A stretch of DNA of 10,257 nucleotides from Microcaldota archaeon (GTDB lineage Archaea; B1Sed10-29; JACOVT01). The notes under the pieces are model-generated. The model saw only the letters and a list, made by a program, of their open reading frames with translations. It was not told where the DNA came from and did not search any database. The translations under genes and the position numbers were made by a program. Position 1 is the first letter of the stretch, and every line of letters begins with the position of its first letter. The stretch lies in the NCBI GenBank assembly GCA_016177165.1, contig JACOVT010000044.1, positions 1 to 10,257 of the forward strand, read 5' to 3'. Positions 4,508 to 10,257 of this stretch are shown here, one piece after another.

Positions 4508-5567
4508 TCTCTTCAAGGCTTGAGATGCGGGACTCGACCATTGACTTTTCCCTCGCAGCGGCCTCGAACTCCGACTGCGACACCAGCAGGGCTTCTGCTG
4601 AAGTCCGGGCGAGTGCCTCTTTCTCTACCAGTTGCTGGCGCAGCCTGCCCAACCTCGAGGCCATCCCGGAGAAAGAACCGTCTTCCACGTGCTTGTAGAG
4701 TAGTGAGAGTTTCTCCAAGTCTTTGGCGTCCAAGGAAAGCTGTTTTGAGACCCTCCTGATGTCGTCGAGTATTATGCGCAAGTCTTTTCCCACGTCTGCT
4801 GCGGCAGCGCTGGCGGGGTCTTCTATGTAGAGCTGGAGGAGCCCCTGCATTCTGGCGTCAAGGTTGCACAGCTTGATGTACTTCTTGAATGTGCGCGAGG
4901 ATGGCGCCACCACCGAGAAAACCGCCGATTCAATAGCCTGCTTTTCGGCCAGTGACTTGCCGCGGTCGGCGAGCGCCATCTCGTGGCTCTCTTTGCAGGC
5001 GGCGTGCCTCGGGTCGCTGACAGAGTCTTCCAGTACCTTCTTGAGGGAGTAGAGCTCTGAGAGCTGGCTTTCCGTGCCCGCCAGCTTTTCTCCAAGCTGC
5101 TTTAGCTCCCGTTCACGCGATTCCTTTTCCTGTTGGGGCCTGAGGCGCTCGCGTTCAATTGCCGAGAACTGCTCCAAGCGAACGGACGACTCGTTCAGCA
5201 TGTTTAGCTGCTTTGACAGCTCGGCCATTTGGCGCCTGAAAACAAGGCCGCAGTAATACCTGTGCTTAAGGTTGGTTGCGGCAGCTTCGCGCAACACCGA
5301 GGAAAGGTGATGCGAGAACTCGGACGGCTGCTTTTGGCCCATTGACTCAAAAAGTTTCGAGAGCTTGATGCATAGCTGGTTGCGCGACTCAACCGCCGCC
5401 GCCTTGAGGCGCGGCTCCGCTGCCGCGTCTGCGCTTGAGAGCGACTCGATTGCAGCGTTGACTCCTTTTATCTGACTAAGCGCTTGCGAAACGAGCGCAG
5501 CGCCATCTGTTTCCACGGGCGCTTGTTTTTTAAAAAGTCCTGACAGAATTCCCACTGGCTCACGCAC
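4461..5567 (-). CDS. Coiled-coil protein, function unknown (368 residues)
   Basis: A helical, charged protein with long predicted coiled coils: about residues 25-60, 105-165 (MAELSKQLNMLNESSVRLEQ and on through ERELKQLGEKLAGTESQLSE) and 300-360 (LRQQLVEKEALARTSAEALL, then MVESRISSLEEIKRDLLARL). Between them, about 200-265, is a more compact helical part (RTFKKYIKLCNLDARMQGLL). There is no ATPase motif, signal peptide or membrane segment, so it is not an SMC protein itself. It could be a structural or ESCRT/PspA-like scaffold, but this is a guess from composition. GTG 5567 overlaps the PIN gene's stop by 8 bp; GTG 5555, preceded by AGGTG at suitable spacing, is an equally good start. It is the last gene of the antitoxin-toxin unit. 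Its 3' end overlaps the convergent secreted-protein gene. Confidence 0.75.
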   Translation of the reverse strand: MREPVGILSGLFKKQAPVETDGAALVSQALSQIKGVNAAIESLSSADAAAEPRLKAAAVESRNQLCIKLSKLFESMGQKQPSEFSHHLSSVLREAAATNLKHRYYCGLVFRRQMAELSKQLNMLNESSVRLEQFSAIERERLRPQQEKESRERELKQLGEKLAGTESQLSELYSLKKVLEDSVSDPRHAACKESHEMALADRGKSLAEKQAIESAVFSVVAPSSRTFKKYIKLCNLDARMQGLLQLYIEDPASAAAADVGKDLRIILDDIRRVSKQLSLDAKDLEKLSLLYKHVEDGSFSGMASRLGRLRQQLVEKEALARTSAEALLVSQSEFEAAAREKSMVESRISSLEEIKRDLLARLGPTTAG

Positions 5568-5961
5568 CTACAAGCTCGCTAGTGTTGTAGACTTTTACCT
5601 CTTTCTGGCCCTGCTTCAGCGCCCGGTCGTTGGACCAGATTGGTGCGCCAAGTTTAAGCGCCAAGGCCACGTATGGAACGTCCTTCACGTCAGGGGAAAC
5701 TAGCGCTGCCTTGCGCAAGAAAGGCTTTAGTTCACTTGCCGGTATTAGTGCCACGTTCCTAAGGAACACGCCAATGACACCGTAAAACTCTTCGCGCATC
5801 ATTTCTGTTTTGGCCACTACCAAGTCGTAATACTTGCCAAACTCCTCTAGCACGAATTCTGGCGCGAACAGGTGAAAGTCGTTCCTGAGTAAAAGTTCTT
5901 GCGTTATTCCTTTCTTTATTAGCGCGGCAAATAGGACGTTGGCGTCAACTATGAGATCCAT
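5560..5961 (-). CDS. vapC: PIN-domain ribonuclease toxin (VapC-like)
   Basis: A 133-residue single PIN domain. The four acidic positions expected for metal binding are present: Asp6 in LIVDANVLFAAL, Glu39 or Glu40 in EFVLEEF, Asp94 in VKDVPYVALAL, and Asp112 in IWSNDRAL. PIN toxins cleave RNA (tRNA, rRNA or mRNA) and are held inactive by a cognate antitoxin. A small antitoxin-like gene lies 8 bp upstream, the usual VapBC order. ATG 5961 is preceded by AGGA. Length is normal for the family. The RNA target cannot be read from the sequence. Its stop overlaps the start of the coiled-coil gene, so that gene is part of the same transcript. Confidence 0.88.
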   Translation of the reverse strand: MDLIVDANVLFAALIKKGITQELLLRNDFHLFAPEFVLEEFGKYYDLVVAKTEMMREEFYGVIGVFLRNVALIPASELKPFLRKAALVSPDVKDVPYVALALKLGAPIWSNDRALKQGQKEVKVYNTSELVGA

Positions 5962-5969
5962 CGATCCTG

Positions 5970-6191
5970 TTAGGAAAGGTACCTTTTTGATAGTTTCCTA
6001 TTCAGGTCGGCACCCAGCCGGAGGGCGTCTTCCTCTGTGAGCTTGCTTTTTGACGTTACCCGCCTAAGGAACTCCAAGTCTGCAATCTTTTGCATGAACG
6101 CTTGGCGGGCAATTTCGGACCAGTTTATCTCTGAAAACTGCTCCATCCTATGTTTTAATTCGCTTGGCACTGCAAGAGTCATGGTAGTCAC
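5970..6191 (-). CDS. VapB-like antitoxin
   Basis: A 73-residue protein immediately upstream of the PIN toxin. The N terminus (TMTLAVPSELKHRMEQFSEI then NWSEIARQAFMQKIADLEFL) has the strand-helix-helix pattern of ribbon-helix-helix/CopG-like antitoxins: a short strand TMTLAVP, helix SELKHRMEQF and helix NWSEIARQAFMQKIADLEFL. The basic C-terminal tail (LNRKLSKRYLS) would wrap the toxin. Such antitoxins dimerise, bind their own promoter and neutralise VapC. GTG 6191 is chosen because GGTGATC (6194-6200), complementary to the 16S rRNA 3' end, lies 2 nt upstream, which is the proper place for that part of the Shine-Dalgarno. ATG 6182 is an alternative start. A palindromic operator overlaps the ribosome-binding site edge. 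Confidence 0.8.
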   Translation of the reverse strand: MTTMTLAVPSELKHRMEQFSEINWSEIARQAFMQKIADLEFLRRVTSKSKLTEEDALRLGADLNRKLSKRYLS

Positions 6192-6199
6192 ACGATCAC

Positions 6200-6214
6200 C
6201 ACATAACTTATGTG
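6200..6214. promoter_or_regulatory. Perfect 7+1+7 palindrome, candidate antitoxin operator
   Basis: CACATAA (6200-6206) and TTATGTG (6208-6214) are exact reverse complements around a single C. It lies between the TATA-like box and the antitoxin start codon, at the predicted transcription start, where bound antitoxin would block polymerase. Autoregulation is the rule for VapBC modules; occupancy here is inferred. Confidence 0.5.
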
Positions 6215-6220
6215 CGTTAA

Positions 6221-6232
6221 GTGTATATAAAT
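6221..6232 (-). promoter_or_regulatory. TATA box of the VapBC/coiled-coil operon
   Basis: ATTTATATACAC on the minus strand, beginning about 10 bp after the stop of the DUF35 gene. Transcription would start near 6201, giving a roughly 10-nt leader containing the GGTGATC ribosome-binding site. Confidence 0.6.
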
Positions 6233-6242
6233 GTTTGCGTTG

Positions 6243-6647
6243 CTAGGCGCGCACGAACTTGAACGCGTAGTTGATGACGCCGTGCTTTCCATCCTCGCTG
6301 ATGCGCCGGAAGACCGAACGCACGGGCATTCCTATGGACACCTCTTGCGGTTCCACGTCCGTGACCATTCCCGTGATGAATGGTCCTTCCTTCAGCTTGA
6401 CTATTGCCAGAACGTATGGGATCTGGTGTTCGAAGCCTTCTGGCGGCGACCTCACCGCGGTAAACGTGAAGACCTCGCCCAACCCACCCAGTTTCTTGTC
6501 CTCGAGGGTCCCTTTGCGGCGGCACTTGGAGCATAAGGCTCTAGGCGGGAAAAAGACCGCCCCGCACGTGGCGCACTCGTTCCCGAGCAGCTGATACCTT
6601 TCGGGTATTCTCCTCCAGTTCAGGGAAAGGCTTTTCCTATGGGTCAT
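6243..6647 (-). CDS. DUF35 / OB-fold zinc-ribbon protein of the HMG-CoA synthesis complex
   Basis: A 134-residue DUF35 protein. Residues 25-42 form a four-cysteine rubredoxin-like zinc ribbon (Cys25, Cys28, Cys39, Cys42 in ECATCGAVFFPPRALCSKC). An OB fold follows (GGLGEVFTFTAVRSPPEGF, YVLAIVKLKEGPFITGMVTD). In archaea this protein bridges acetoacetyl-CoA thiolase and HMG-CoA synthase and helps form a shared CoA-binding channel, so that acetoacetyl-CoA passes directly between them. Here it is the last gene of that operon, starting 2 bp after the thiolase stop. ATG 6647 is chosen because GAGGAG lies just upstream and the zinc ribbon then begins at the normal distance; the 35 residues upstream in frame are thiolase-gene sequence. 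Cytoplasmic. Confidence 0.9.
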   Translation of the reverse strand: MTHRKSLSLNWRRIPERYQLLGNECATCGAVFFPPRALCSKCRRKGTLEDKKLGGLGEVFTFTAVRSPPEGFEHQIPYVLAIVKLKEGPFITGMVTDVEPQEVSIGMPVRSVFRRISEDGKHGVINYAFKFVRA

Positions 6648-6649
6648 TA

Positions 6650-7807
6650 TTATCTCCTCAGCACGTGTACGACGCAGGTCGCTCCCGAGCCACCCACGTT
6701 GTGGGTGAGCCCGACCTCTGCTCCGCTGACCTGCCTTTTTCCGTTCCTGCAAAGCAGCTGGTCAACCACTTCGATGACCTGTTTGACCCCCGTGGCTCCA
6801 ACAGGGTGGCCGCACGCCTTCAATCCCCCGCTAGAGTTTATTGTGGGCGAGTCTCCCAGCCTGAAACGGCCGCCCGCGATTTCGCGGCCTGCTTCACCTT
6901 TTTTGGCGAAGCCCAAATCCTCCAAGGCAAGCAGCTCTGCGATCGTGAAGCAGTCATGGACTTCCGCGACATCAACGTCCTTGACAGAAATGCCCGCCTG
7001 CTTGAACGCCTGCCTGCCTGCTTCCACAGATGCGGCCAGCGTGGTGAACGACTTGCGCGAGTGAAGCGCCAGCGTGTCAGACGCTTGGGCGCTCGCGGCT
7101 ATCCAGACCGCTTCCTTCTTGTGCCTCTTGATGAAGTCCTCCGAGGCGATCACCAGCGCGGCAGCGCCGTCAGATATCGGCGAGCAGTCATAAAGCTTTA
7201 ACGGGTCGGAAATCTTCGGCGAGTTGAGCGCCTGCTCCATTGTGATCCTGTTCTGGAAGTGGGCTTTCTCGTTAAGCGAGCCATGCTCGTGGTTCTTCAC
7301 CGCGACCGCGGCCAGCTGTTCTTCCGTCGTTCCGTACTCGTGCATGTGCCTGCGGGCGATCATTGCGTAGAGCGCCGCGAAAGTGGCGCCGAAGAACATC
7401 TCCCACTCTTGGTCACCTGCGCCCATCAGGGTGGTGGCAGCCTGTTCTGTTGAAATGTCGGTCATTTTCTCGATGCCTCCGGCGATCACGCAATCGTAAA
7501 GGCCCGAGGCGACGGAAATGTAGGCTTCCCTCACAGCGAGTCCGCCGGAAGCACACGCGGCCTCTACGCGCGTCGCTGGTATCGGGTTGAGGCCGGCTTG
7601 GTCTGCGATGAGCGCGCCTATGTGCTCCTGCCCGACCATCCTGCCGGCGCTCATGTTGCCGCCGTAGATTGCCTCTATCTCCTTGCCGGTGAGGCCCGCG
7701 TCCCCGATGGCCGCAAGGCCGGCTTCTCCAGCGAGCTCGCGGAAACCCTCACCCCAGTGCTCGCCAAACCTTGTCAATCCGCAACCAATAATTCCAACCT
7801 TACGCAT
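6650..7807 (-). CDS. Acetoacetyl-CoA thiolase (acetyl-CoA C-acetyltransferase), archaeal SCP2-thiolase type
   Basis: A 385-residue thiolase that condenses two acetyl-CoA into acetoacetyl-CoA, the first step of the mevalonate route to archaeal lipids. The nucleophilic cysteine is Cys85 in VEAACASGG. The conserved HDCFT motif lies at about 283, and the catalytic His334 with its cysteine neighbour in GGLKACGHPVGATG. This motif set and length match the archaeal group that works in complex with HMG-CoA synthase and DUF35. ATG 7807 (MRKVGIIG) is chosen over a 23-residue upstream extension, which would run into the upstream gene and lacks homologous character. The upstream gene stops 4 bp before. 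All catalytic residues I can check are intact. Confidence 0.92.
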   Translation of the reverse strand: MRKVGIIGCGLTRFGEHWGEGFRELAGEAGLAAIGDAGLTGKEIEAIYGGNMSAGRMVGQEHIGALIADQAGLNPIPATRVEAACASGGLAVREAYISVASGLYDCVIAGGIEKMTDISTEQAATTLMGAGDQEWEMFFGATFAALYAMIARRHMHEYGTTEEQLAAVAVKNHEHGSLNEKAHFQNRITMEQALNSPKISDPLKLYDCSPISDGAAALVIASEDFIKRHKKEAVWIAASAQASDTLALHSRKSFTTLAASVEAGRQAFKQAGISVKDVDVAEVHDCFTIAELLALEDLGFAKKGEAGREIAGGRFRLGDSPTINSSGGLKACGHPVGATGVKQVIEVVDQLLCRNGKRQVSGAEVGLTHNVGGSGATCVVHVLRR

Positions 7808-7811
7808 GGGC

Positions 7812-8261
7812 TCACTTTTCGATGATCCATTCTGAACGCTCGTTTCCTCTCCAGCAACTCTTTGCAAGCGTTGCATGCCAGCCCGGACAGAAGTAATCTA
7901 GCTTTGTTTTGACGTAACCATGAGTGCTTATCTGTTCGTAGTCTTCCTCGCCAATTTTTTCCTTCAACACGATGAATGGATCTTGGATCCAGTAGACAAA
8001 CTTGTCCTCGCTGAGGACCTCGCCACCTGCCGGGAGTCCCAGCATTAGGTCCCGCGCCACAACGTGCTCCAAGAATCCCTGCGGGCCAGAGTTTCGTGGA
8101 GCTCCCTGCTTTTCATAACCCGCTGTCAGGGCAGCATGCATCATGTGCTGCCATTTGCCAATGCCGCCCGGGTAGGAACGCAAGGCAGTGAATGACTCGC
8201 GCATCCAGTAGAACATGCCATTGCGTACTATTTCGACCTGCTTCTCTAAAGGTATTTCCAT
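7812..8261 (-). CDS. Unrecognised protein inserted between HMG-CoA synthase and thiolase genes
   Basis: A 149-residue protein whose family I do not recognise. It is rich in Trp, Tyr, His and Met: NGMFYWMRESF (residues 14-24), GGIGKWQHMMHAAL (32-45), HVVARDLMLGLP (66-77), FVYWIQDPFIVLKE (88-101) and DYFCPGWHATLAKSCWRGN (122-140) with Cys125, His129 and Cys136. No signal peptide or membrane segment is visible. The C-terminal Cys/His/Trp cluster could bind a metal or small ligand and distantly recalls V4R-like ligand-binding domains, but that is only a visual impression. The ATG start lies 4 bp after the synthase stop and the gene ends 4 bp before the thiolase start, so it must be co-expressed. 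ATG 8261 is chosen over a 13-residue upstream extension inside the synthase gene. A role with the HMG-CoA complex is inferred only from position. Confidence 0.75.
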   Translation of the reverse strand: MEIPLEKQVEIVRNGMFYWMRESFTALRSYPGGIGKWQHMMHAALTAGYEKQGAPRNSGPQGFLEHVVARDLMLGLPAGGEVLSEDKFVYWIQDPFIVLKEKIGEEDYEQISTHGYVKTKLDYFCPGWHATLAKSCWRGNERSEWIIEK

Positions 8262-8265
8262 TGCA

Positions 8266-9303
8266 TCACTCGTGCTTGATTTTCCTCCGGATCTTTGCAT
8301 AAACGGCGTAGTCCAGGTATTTCTTGCGGTCGATGTACGACTGGGTGGTCGGCGCGCGTTCTGCGAGGCCGGCGATCTCCTTCGTGGTTTTTAACAGGAA
8401 GGAGTCTGATCCGGCACCGCTACCAAAAGAGGTTACCAGTATGGTCTCGCCGGGCTTGGCTTGGTCAAGCACGCGTGCCAGCCCCAAGAGCGAGGATCCG
8501 GAATAGGTGTTGCCTATGCTCTTCACGACGAGGCCGCGCTCCATCTTTTCTGGAGGAATACCGAGCAGTTTGGCAGCGCGTGAAGGGAACTTGGCGTTGG
8601 GCATGTGAAATATCACCTGATCGATGTCCTTGACGCTTGTTCCGGTTTTGGAAAGCAACTGCTTGGTGCATTCGACCACGTGCTTGAAGTACGCCGGCTC
8701 GCCCGTGAATCGCCCGCCGTGTGATGGGTACTCGGCGCCTTCGCGGCGCCAAAAGTCAGGCGTGTCCGTCGTGTAGGAACAAGTATCGATTATTTCGGCT
8801 GCGGGCTTGGCGCCGACAATGAACGCGGCTCCGCCGCTTGCTGCAGTATATTCGAGAGCGTCTCCTGGCCGGCCTTGGGCCGTGTCGGTCCCTATCGTCA
8901 TGCCGTATTCAACCATGCCGCTTTTTGCCATTCCAAGGCAGGCCTGCATTCCTGCTGTTCCGGCCTTGCAGGCAAACTCCAAGTCGCCTGCGGTAAGGTA
9001 CGGCGACGCCCCGATAGCCTCAACCACCGTTGCCGCGGTGGGCTTGATAACGTAAGGGTGGCTCTCGGAGCCCACGAAGACCGCAGCTATCTTTTTGGAG
9101 TTGACTTGCCCCCGCCGGAGCGCGTTGCGCGCAGCCTCCACTGAAATAGTGGCAGTGTCTTCGTCGTAGTTGGCTACCGCTTTTTCAGAAACGCCAAGGC
9201 CGTCCGTGATTTCGCGCGGCTCGCGGCCCCACACGCGGGCGATCTCGTCGACGCGTATGCGGAATTGCGGAACATACGCCCCCCAGCCCACTATGCCGAA
9301 CAT
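8266..9303 (-). CDS. mvaS: Hydroxymethylglutaryl-CoA synthase, archaeal type
   Basis: A 345-residue HMG-CoA synthase that joins acetyl-CoA to acetoacetyl-CoA to give HMG-CoA for the mevalonate pathway. It has the thiolase fold typical of archaeal members, with N-terminal GIVGWGAYVP and YDEDTATISVEAARNAL. The catalytic residues by my count are Glu80 (GSESHPYVIKPTA), Cys112 (EFACKAGT) and His233 (FHMPNAKFP), and NTYSGSS near residue 264 is the conserved Asn-containing CoA/substrate loop. Length is normal. ATG 9303 shares one base with the TGA of the upstream HTH regulator (TGATG), showing translational coupling. It precedes the unknown 149-residue gene, thiolase and DUF35 in one operon. Cytoplasmic, expected in complex with the last two. 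Confidence 0.95.
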   Translation of the reverse strand: MFGIVGWGAYVPQFRIRVDEIARVWGREPREITDGLGVSEKAVANYDEDTATISVEAARNALRRGQVNSKKIAAVFVGSESHPYVIKPTAATVVEAIGASPYLTAGDLEFACKAGTAGMQACLGMAKSGMVEYGMTIGTDTAQGRPGDALEYTAASGGAAFIVGAKPAAEIIDTCSYTTDTPDFWRREGAEYPSHGGRFTGEPAYFKHVVECTKQLLSKTGTSVKDIDQVIFHMPNAKFPSRAAKLLGIPPEKMERGLVVKSIGNTYSGSSLLGLARVLDQAKPGETILVTSFGSGAGSDSFLLKTTKEIAGLAERAPTTQSYIDRKKYLDYAVYAKIRRKIKHE

Positions 9304-10016
9304 CAGCTTATCACGCGGCGCTTTATTTCTTCAATAGGGAGTGCCGTAACGGCGATGGGTATTCGTTCGATCTCTGATATCTTGAGCGCCAGCTTGTCGA
9401 CGTCGGCAATGTTCTGGAAAACAACCAGAGCAGGCTTGAGACCAAGGACTCGTATGGCTATCATCGGCCCGCGCCCGAGAGAGACGTTGGTGAACACCGC
9501 GGCGCGCTCGGTGCTCGACCCGTAAAGCTTCATGAACTCCTCGCTCGGAAGCTCGAGTATGGCGCGCATCGCATCCACGACGGTGCAGCCGTTGAGCTTT
9601 ATGTTCGCAACCCTCGAGTCGTTGGTGAGCACGCGGGCCTCGATCCTCTTGCAGAATTCCTTGGCAGACAGCGGCTCGCTGAACTCACCTACGGTGTAAA
9701 TGTCCTTCTTGCCGGCATTGTTGGTGTCCATCTTTTTCATGATCCATGACCCCTTCTGCTTGTCCAGCTCGACGAGCGCGTTCACGAACCGCTTGATCAC
9801 CTGTATGCCCGGGCTCGCGCGGCGGTTTCCCTCGTAGTCCGAGATGGTGCTGGGCGTGACCTTCAGGTATTCGGCCAGCTCGGTCTGCTGTATGCTGAAT
9901 ATCTCTCTCCACTTCTTCAAGCTGGCGCCGGGGTTCTGCGAAAGTGTGATTTCGCCTGCTATCTTGAGCGCGAGCTCGTTTGTAAACTGGGGAGAACTGA
10001 CAAGCTCGGAGTCCAT
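9303..10016 (-). CDS. HTH transcriptional regulator leading the HMG-CoA synthesis operon
   Basis: A 237-residue archaeal regulator. Residues 33-70 form a Cro/C1-type helix-turn-helix (SLKKWREIFSIQQTELAEYL then KVTPSTISDYEGNRR). The segment about 110-237 is an alpha/beta domain (YTVGEFSEPLSAKEFC, GPMIAIRVLGLKPALVVFQN, IPIAVTALPIEEIKRRV) characteristic of archaeal regulators found next to HMG-CoA synthase genes; it probably senses a small ligand. ATG 10016 is chosen because a TATA-like box is centred 25 bp upstream, as in other leaderless genes here; TTG 10022 is two codons earlier. It is the first gene of the operon and overlaps the synthase start by one base, so it probably regulates its own operon. 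The effector is unknown. Confidence 0.88.
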   Translation of the reverse strand: MDSELVSSPQFTNELALKIAGEITLSQNPGASLKKWREIFSIQQTELAEYLKVTPSTISDYEGNRRASPGIQVIKRFVNALVELDKQKGSWIMKKMDTNNAGKKDIYTVGEFSEPLSAKEFCKRIEARVLTNDSRVANIKLNGCTVVDAMRAILELPSEEFMKLYGSSTERAAVFTNVSLGRGPMIAIRVLGLKPALVVFQNIADVDKLALKISEIERIPIAVTALPIEEIKRRVIS

Positions 10017-10036
10017 AACCAACTATCGCAACCACA

Positions 10037-10045
10037 GTATAAAAG
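10037..10045 (-). promoter_or_regulatory. TATA box of the regulator/HMG-CoA synthase operon
   Basis: CTTTTATAC on the minus strand, centred 25 bp before ATG 10016. It predicts a leaderless mRNA for the whole regulator, synthase, unknown protein, thiolase and DUF35 unit. Confidence 0.6.
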
Positions 10046-10078
10046 CTTAACGAAGTCCGCTACGACGATGCGCGATGG

Positions 10079-10123
10079 CCGTCATGCCTGGACCGCGTAT
10101 GCCCGAACCGCGTCATACCCGAA
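10079..10123. repeat. Imperfect tandem repeat, three units of 14-16 bp
   Basis: Units CCGTCATGCCTGGA (10079-10092), CCGCGTATGCCCGAA (10093-10107) and CCGCGTCATACCCGAA (10108-10123) follow one another. The third covers the LemA stop codon, so expansion or contraction would alter the protein end only slightly but changes the spacing to the downstream promoter. Confidence 0.5.
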
Positions 10124-10257
10124 CCTGCACCACCTGTTTTTCCTCTTCCGCAACTTTGAAGAGCGGCTCTGGCCTGAACCGGAGTAACCTAGCGGCAAAC
10201 AGGTCGGGGATCGAGTCGATGCGCGTGTTGTAGATCGTCACGGCATCGTTGTATAAC
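10113..10257 (-). CDS. lemA: LemA-family protein, C-terminal end only (runs off right edge)
   Basis: On the minus strand 47 codons run from the window edge to TGA at 10113-10115. The peptide contains LYNDAVTIYNTRIDSIPDLF followed by AARLLRFRPEPLFKVAEEE, which matches the end of LemA proteins: the YN..V..YN..I..(F/I)P pattern, then a hydrophobic/F-rich segment and P.F...E. LemA proteins are membrane-anchored at the N terminus with a helical-bundle domain outside or inside the membrane; the cellular role is poorly defined. The anchor and first helices lie beyond the window. The short basic/charged end QVVQVRV is followed by a tandem repeat. The gene is upstream of, and in the same direction as, the regulator/HMG-CoA synthase operon, which has its own promoter 68 bp after the LemA stop. 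Confidence 0.8.
   Translation of the reverse strand, partial: LYNDAVTIYNTRIDSIPDLFAARLLRFRPEPLFKVAEEEKQVVQVRV

Noticed and set aside
6648..6752. A 35-residue N-terminal extension of the DUF35 protein.
   Set aside because: It overlaps the thiolase coding end, and ATG 6647 has a good GAGGAG ribosome-binding site.
7808..7876. A 23-residue N-terminal extension of the thiolase.
   Set aside because: It runs into the upstream gene, is not thiolase-like, and MRKVGIIG at ATG 7807 is the normal family start.
6650..9300. Long open frames on the plus strand opposite the thiolase and synthase genes.
   Set aside because: They are antisense shadows of codon-biased genes; the minus-strand products have full families of catalytic motifs.

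Overview
The window comes from an archaeon. The evidence is an archaeal-type HMG-CoA synthase, thiolase and DUF35 zinc-ribbon operon, an Mtq2-like methyltransferase, Shine-Dalgarno sites of the GGTGATC type, and TATA-like boxes centred about 25 bp before the start codons of several genes (leaderless transcription, often with GTG starts). The compact layout and several small archaeal-looking proteins would fit a small-genome (DPANN-like) lineage, but that is inference. Both ends of the window cut genes.

Left part (1-1458, all minus strand): the 5' end of a small winged-helix-like protein gene runs off the left edge. Upstream of it lie an Mtq2/HemK-like methyltransferase and a sugar-nucleotide-type nucleotidyltransferase that overlap by 4 bp and form an operon. 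A divergent promoter region with a central palindrome (1459-1565) separates them from a plus-strand gene for a protein with two helix-turn-helix-like segments (1566-2333). Next come two tandem paralogous proteins of about 74 residues (2358-2806).

Middle (2807-4085): a gene-poor stretch of about 450 bp holds a hairpin with the preceding stop codon in its loop, a candidate minus-strand small RNA with its own TATA box, two stem-loops and a T5 tract, and a 26-codon remnant resembling the start of DUF192 proteins. An unrecognised 223-residue protein follows, then a 36-codon RidA fragment that stops abruptly, then a small predicted secreted protein whose end overlaps the convergent gene.

Minus-strand VapBC unit (4461-6232): antitoxin, PIN-domain toxin and a 368-residue coiled-coil protein are contiguous. 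A perfect 7+1+7 palindrome lies at the predicted transcription start.

Minus-strand mevalonate-entry operon (6243-10045): an HTH regulator, HMG-CoA synthase, an unrecognised 149-residue protein, acetoacetyl-CoA thiolase and a DUF35 protein are packed with 1-bp overlaps or 2-4 bp gaps. HMG-CoA synthase, thiolase and DUF35 are known in archaea to form a channeling complex that makes HMG-CoA from acetyl-CoA. The unknown gene between synthase and thiolase is the most interesting protein in the window. At the right edge is the C-terminal end of a LemA-family protein, with a short imperfect tandem repeat across its stop codon.
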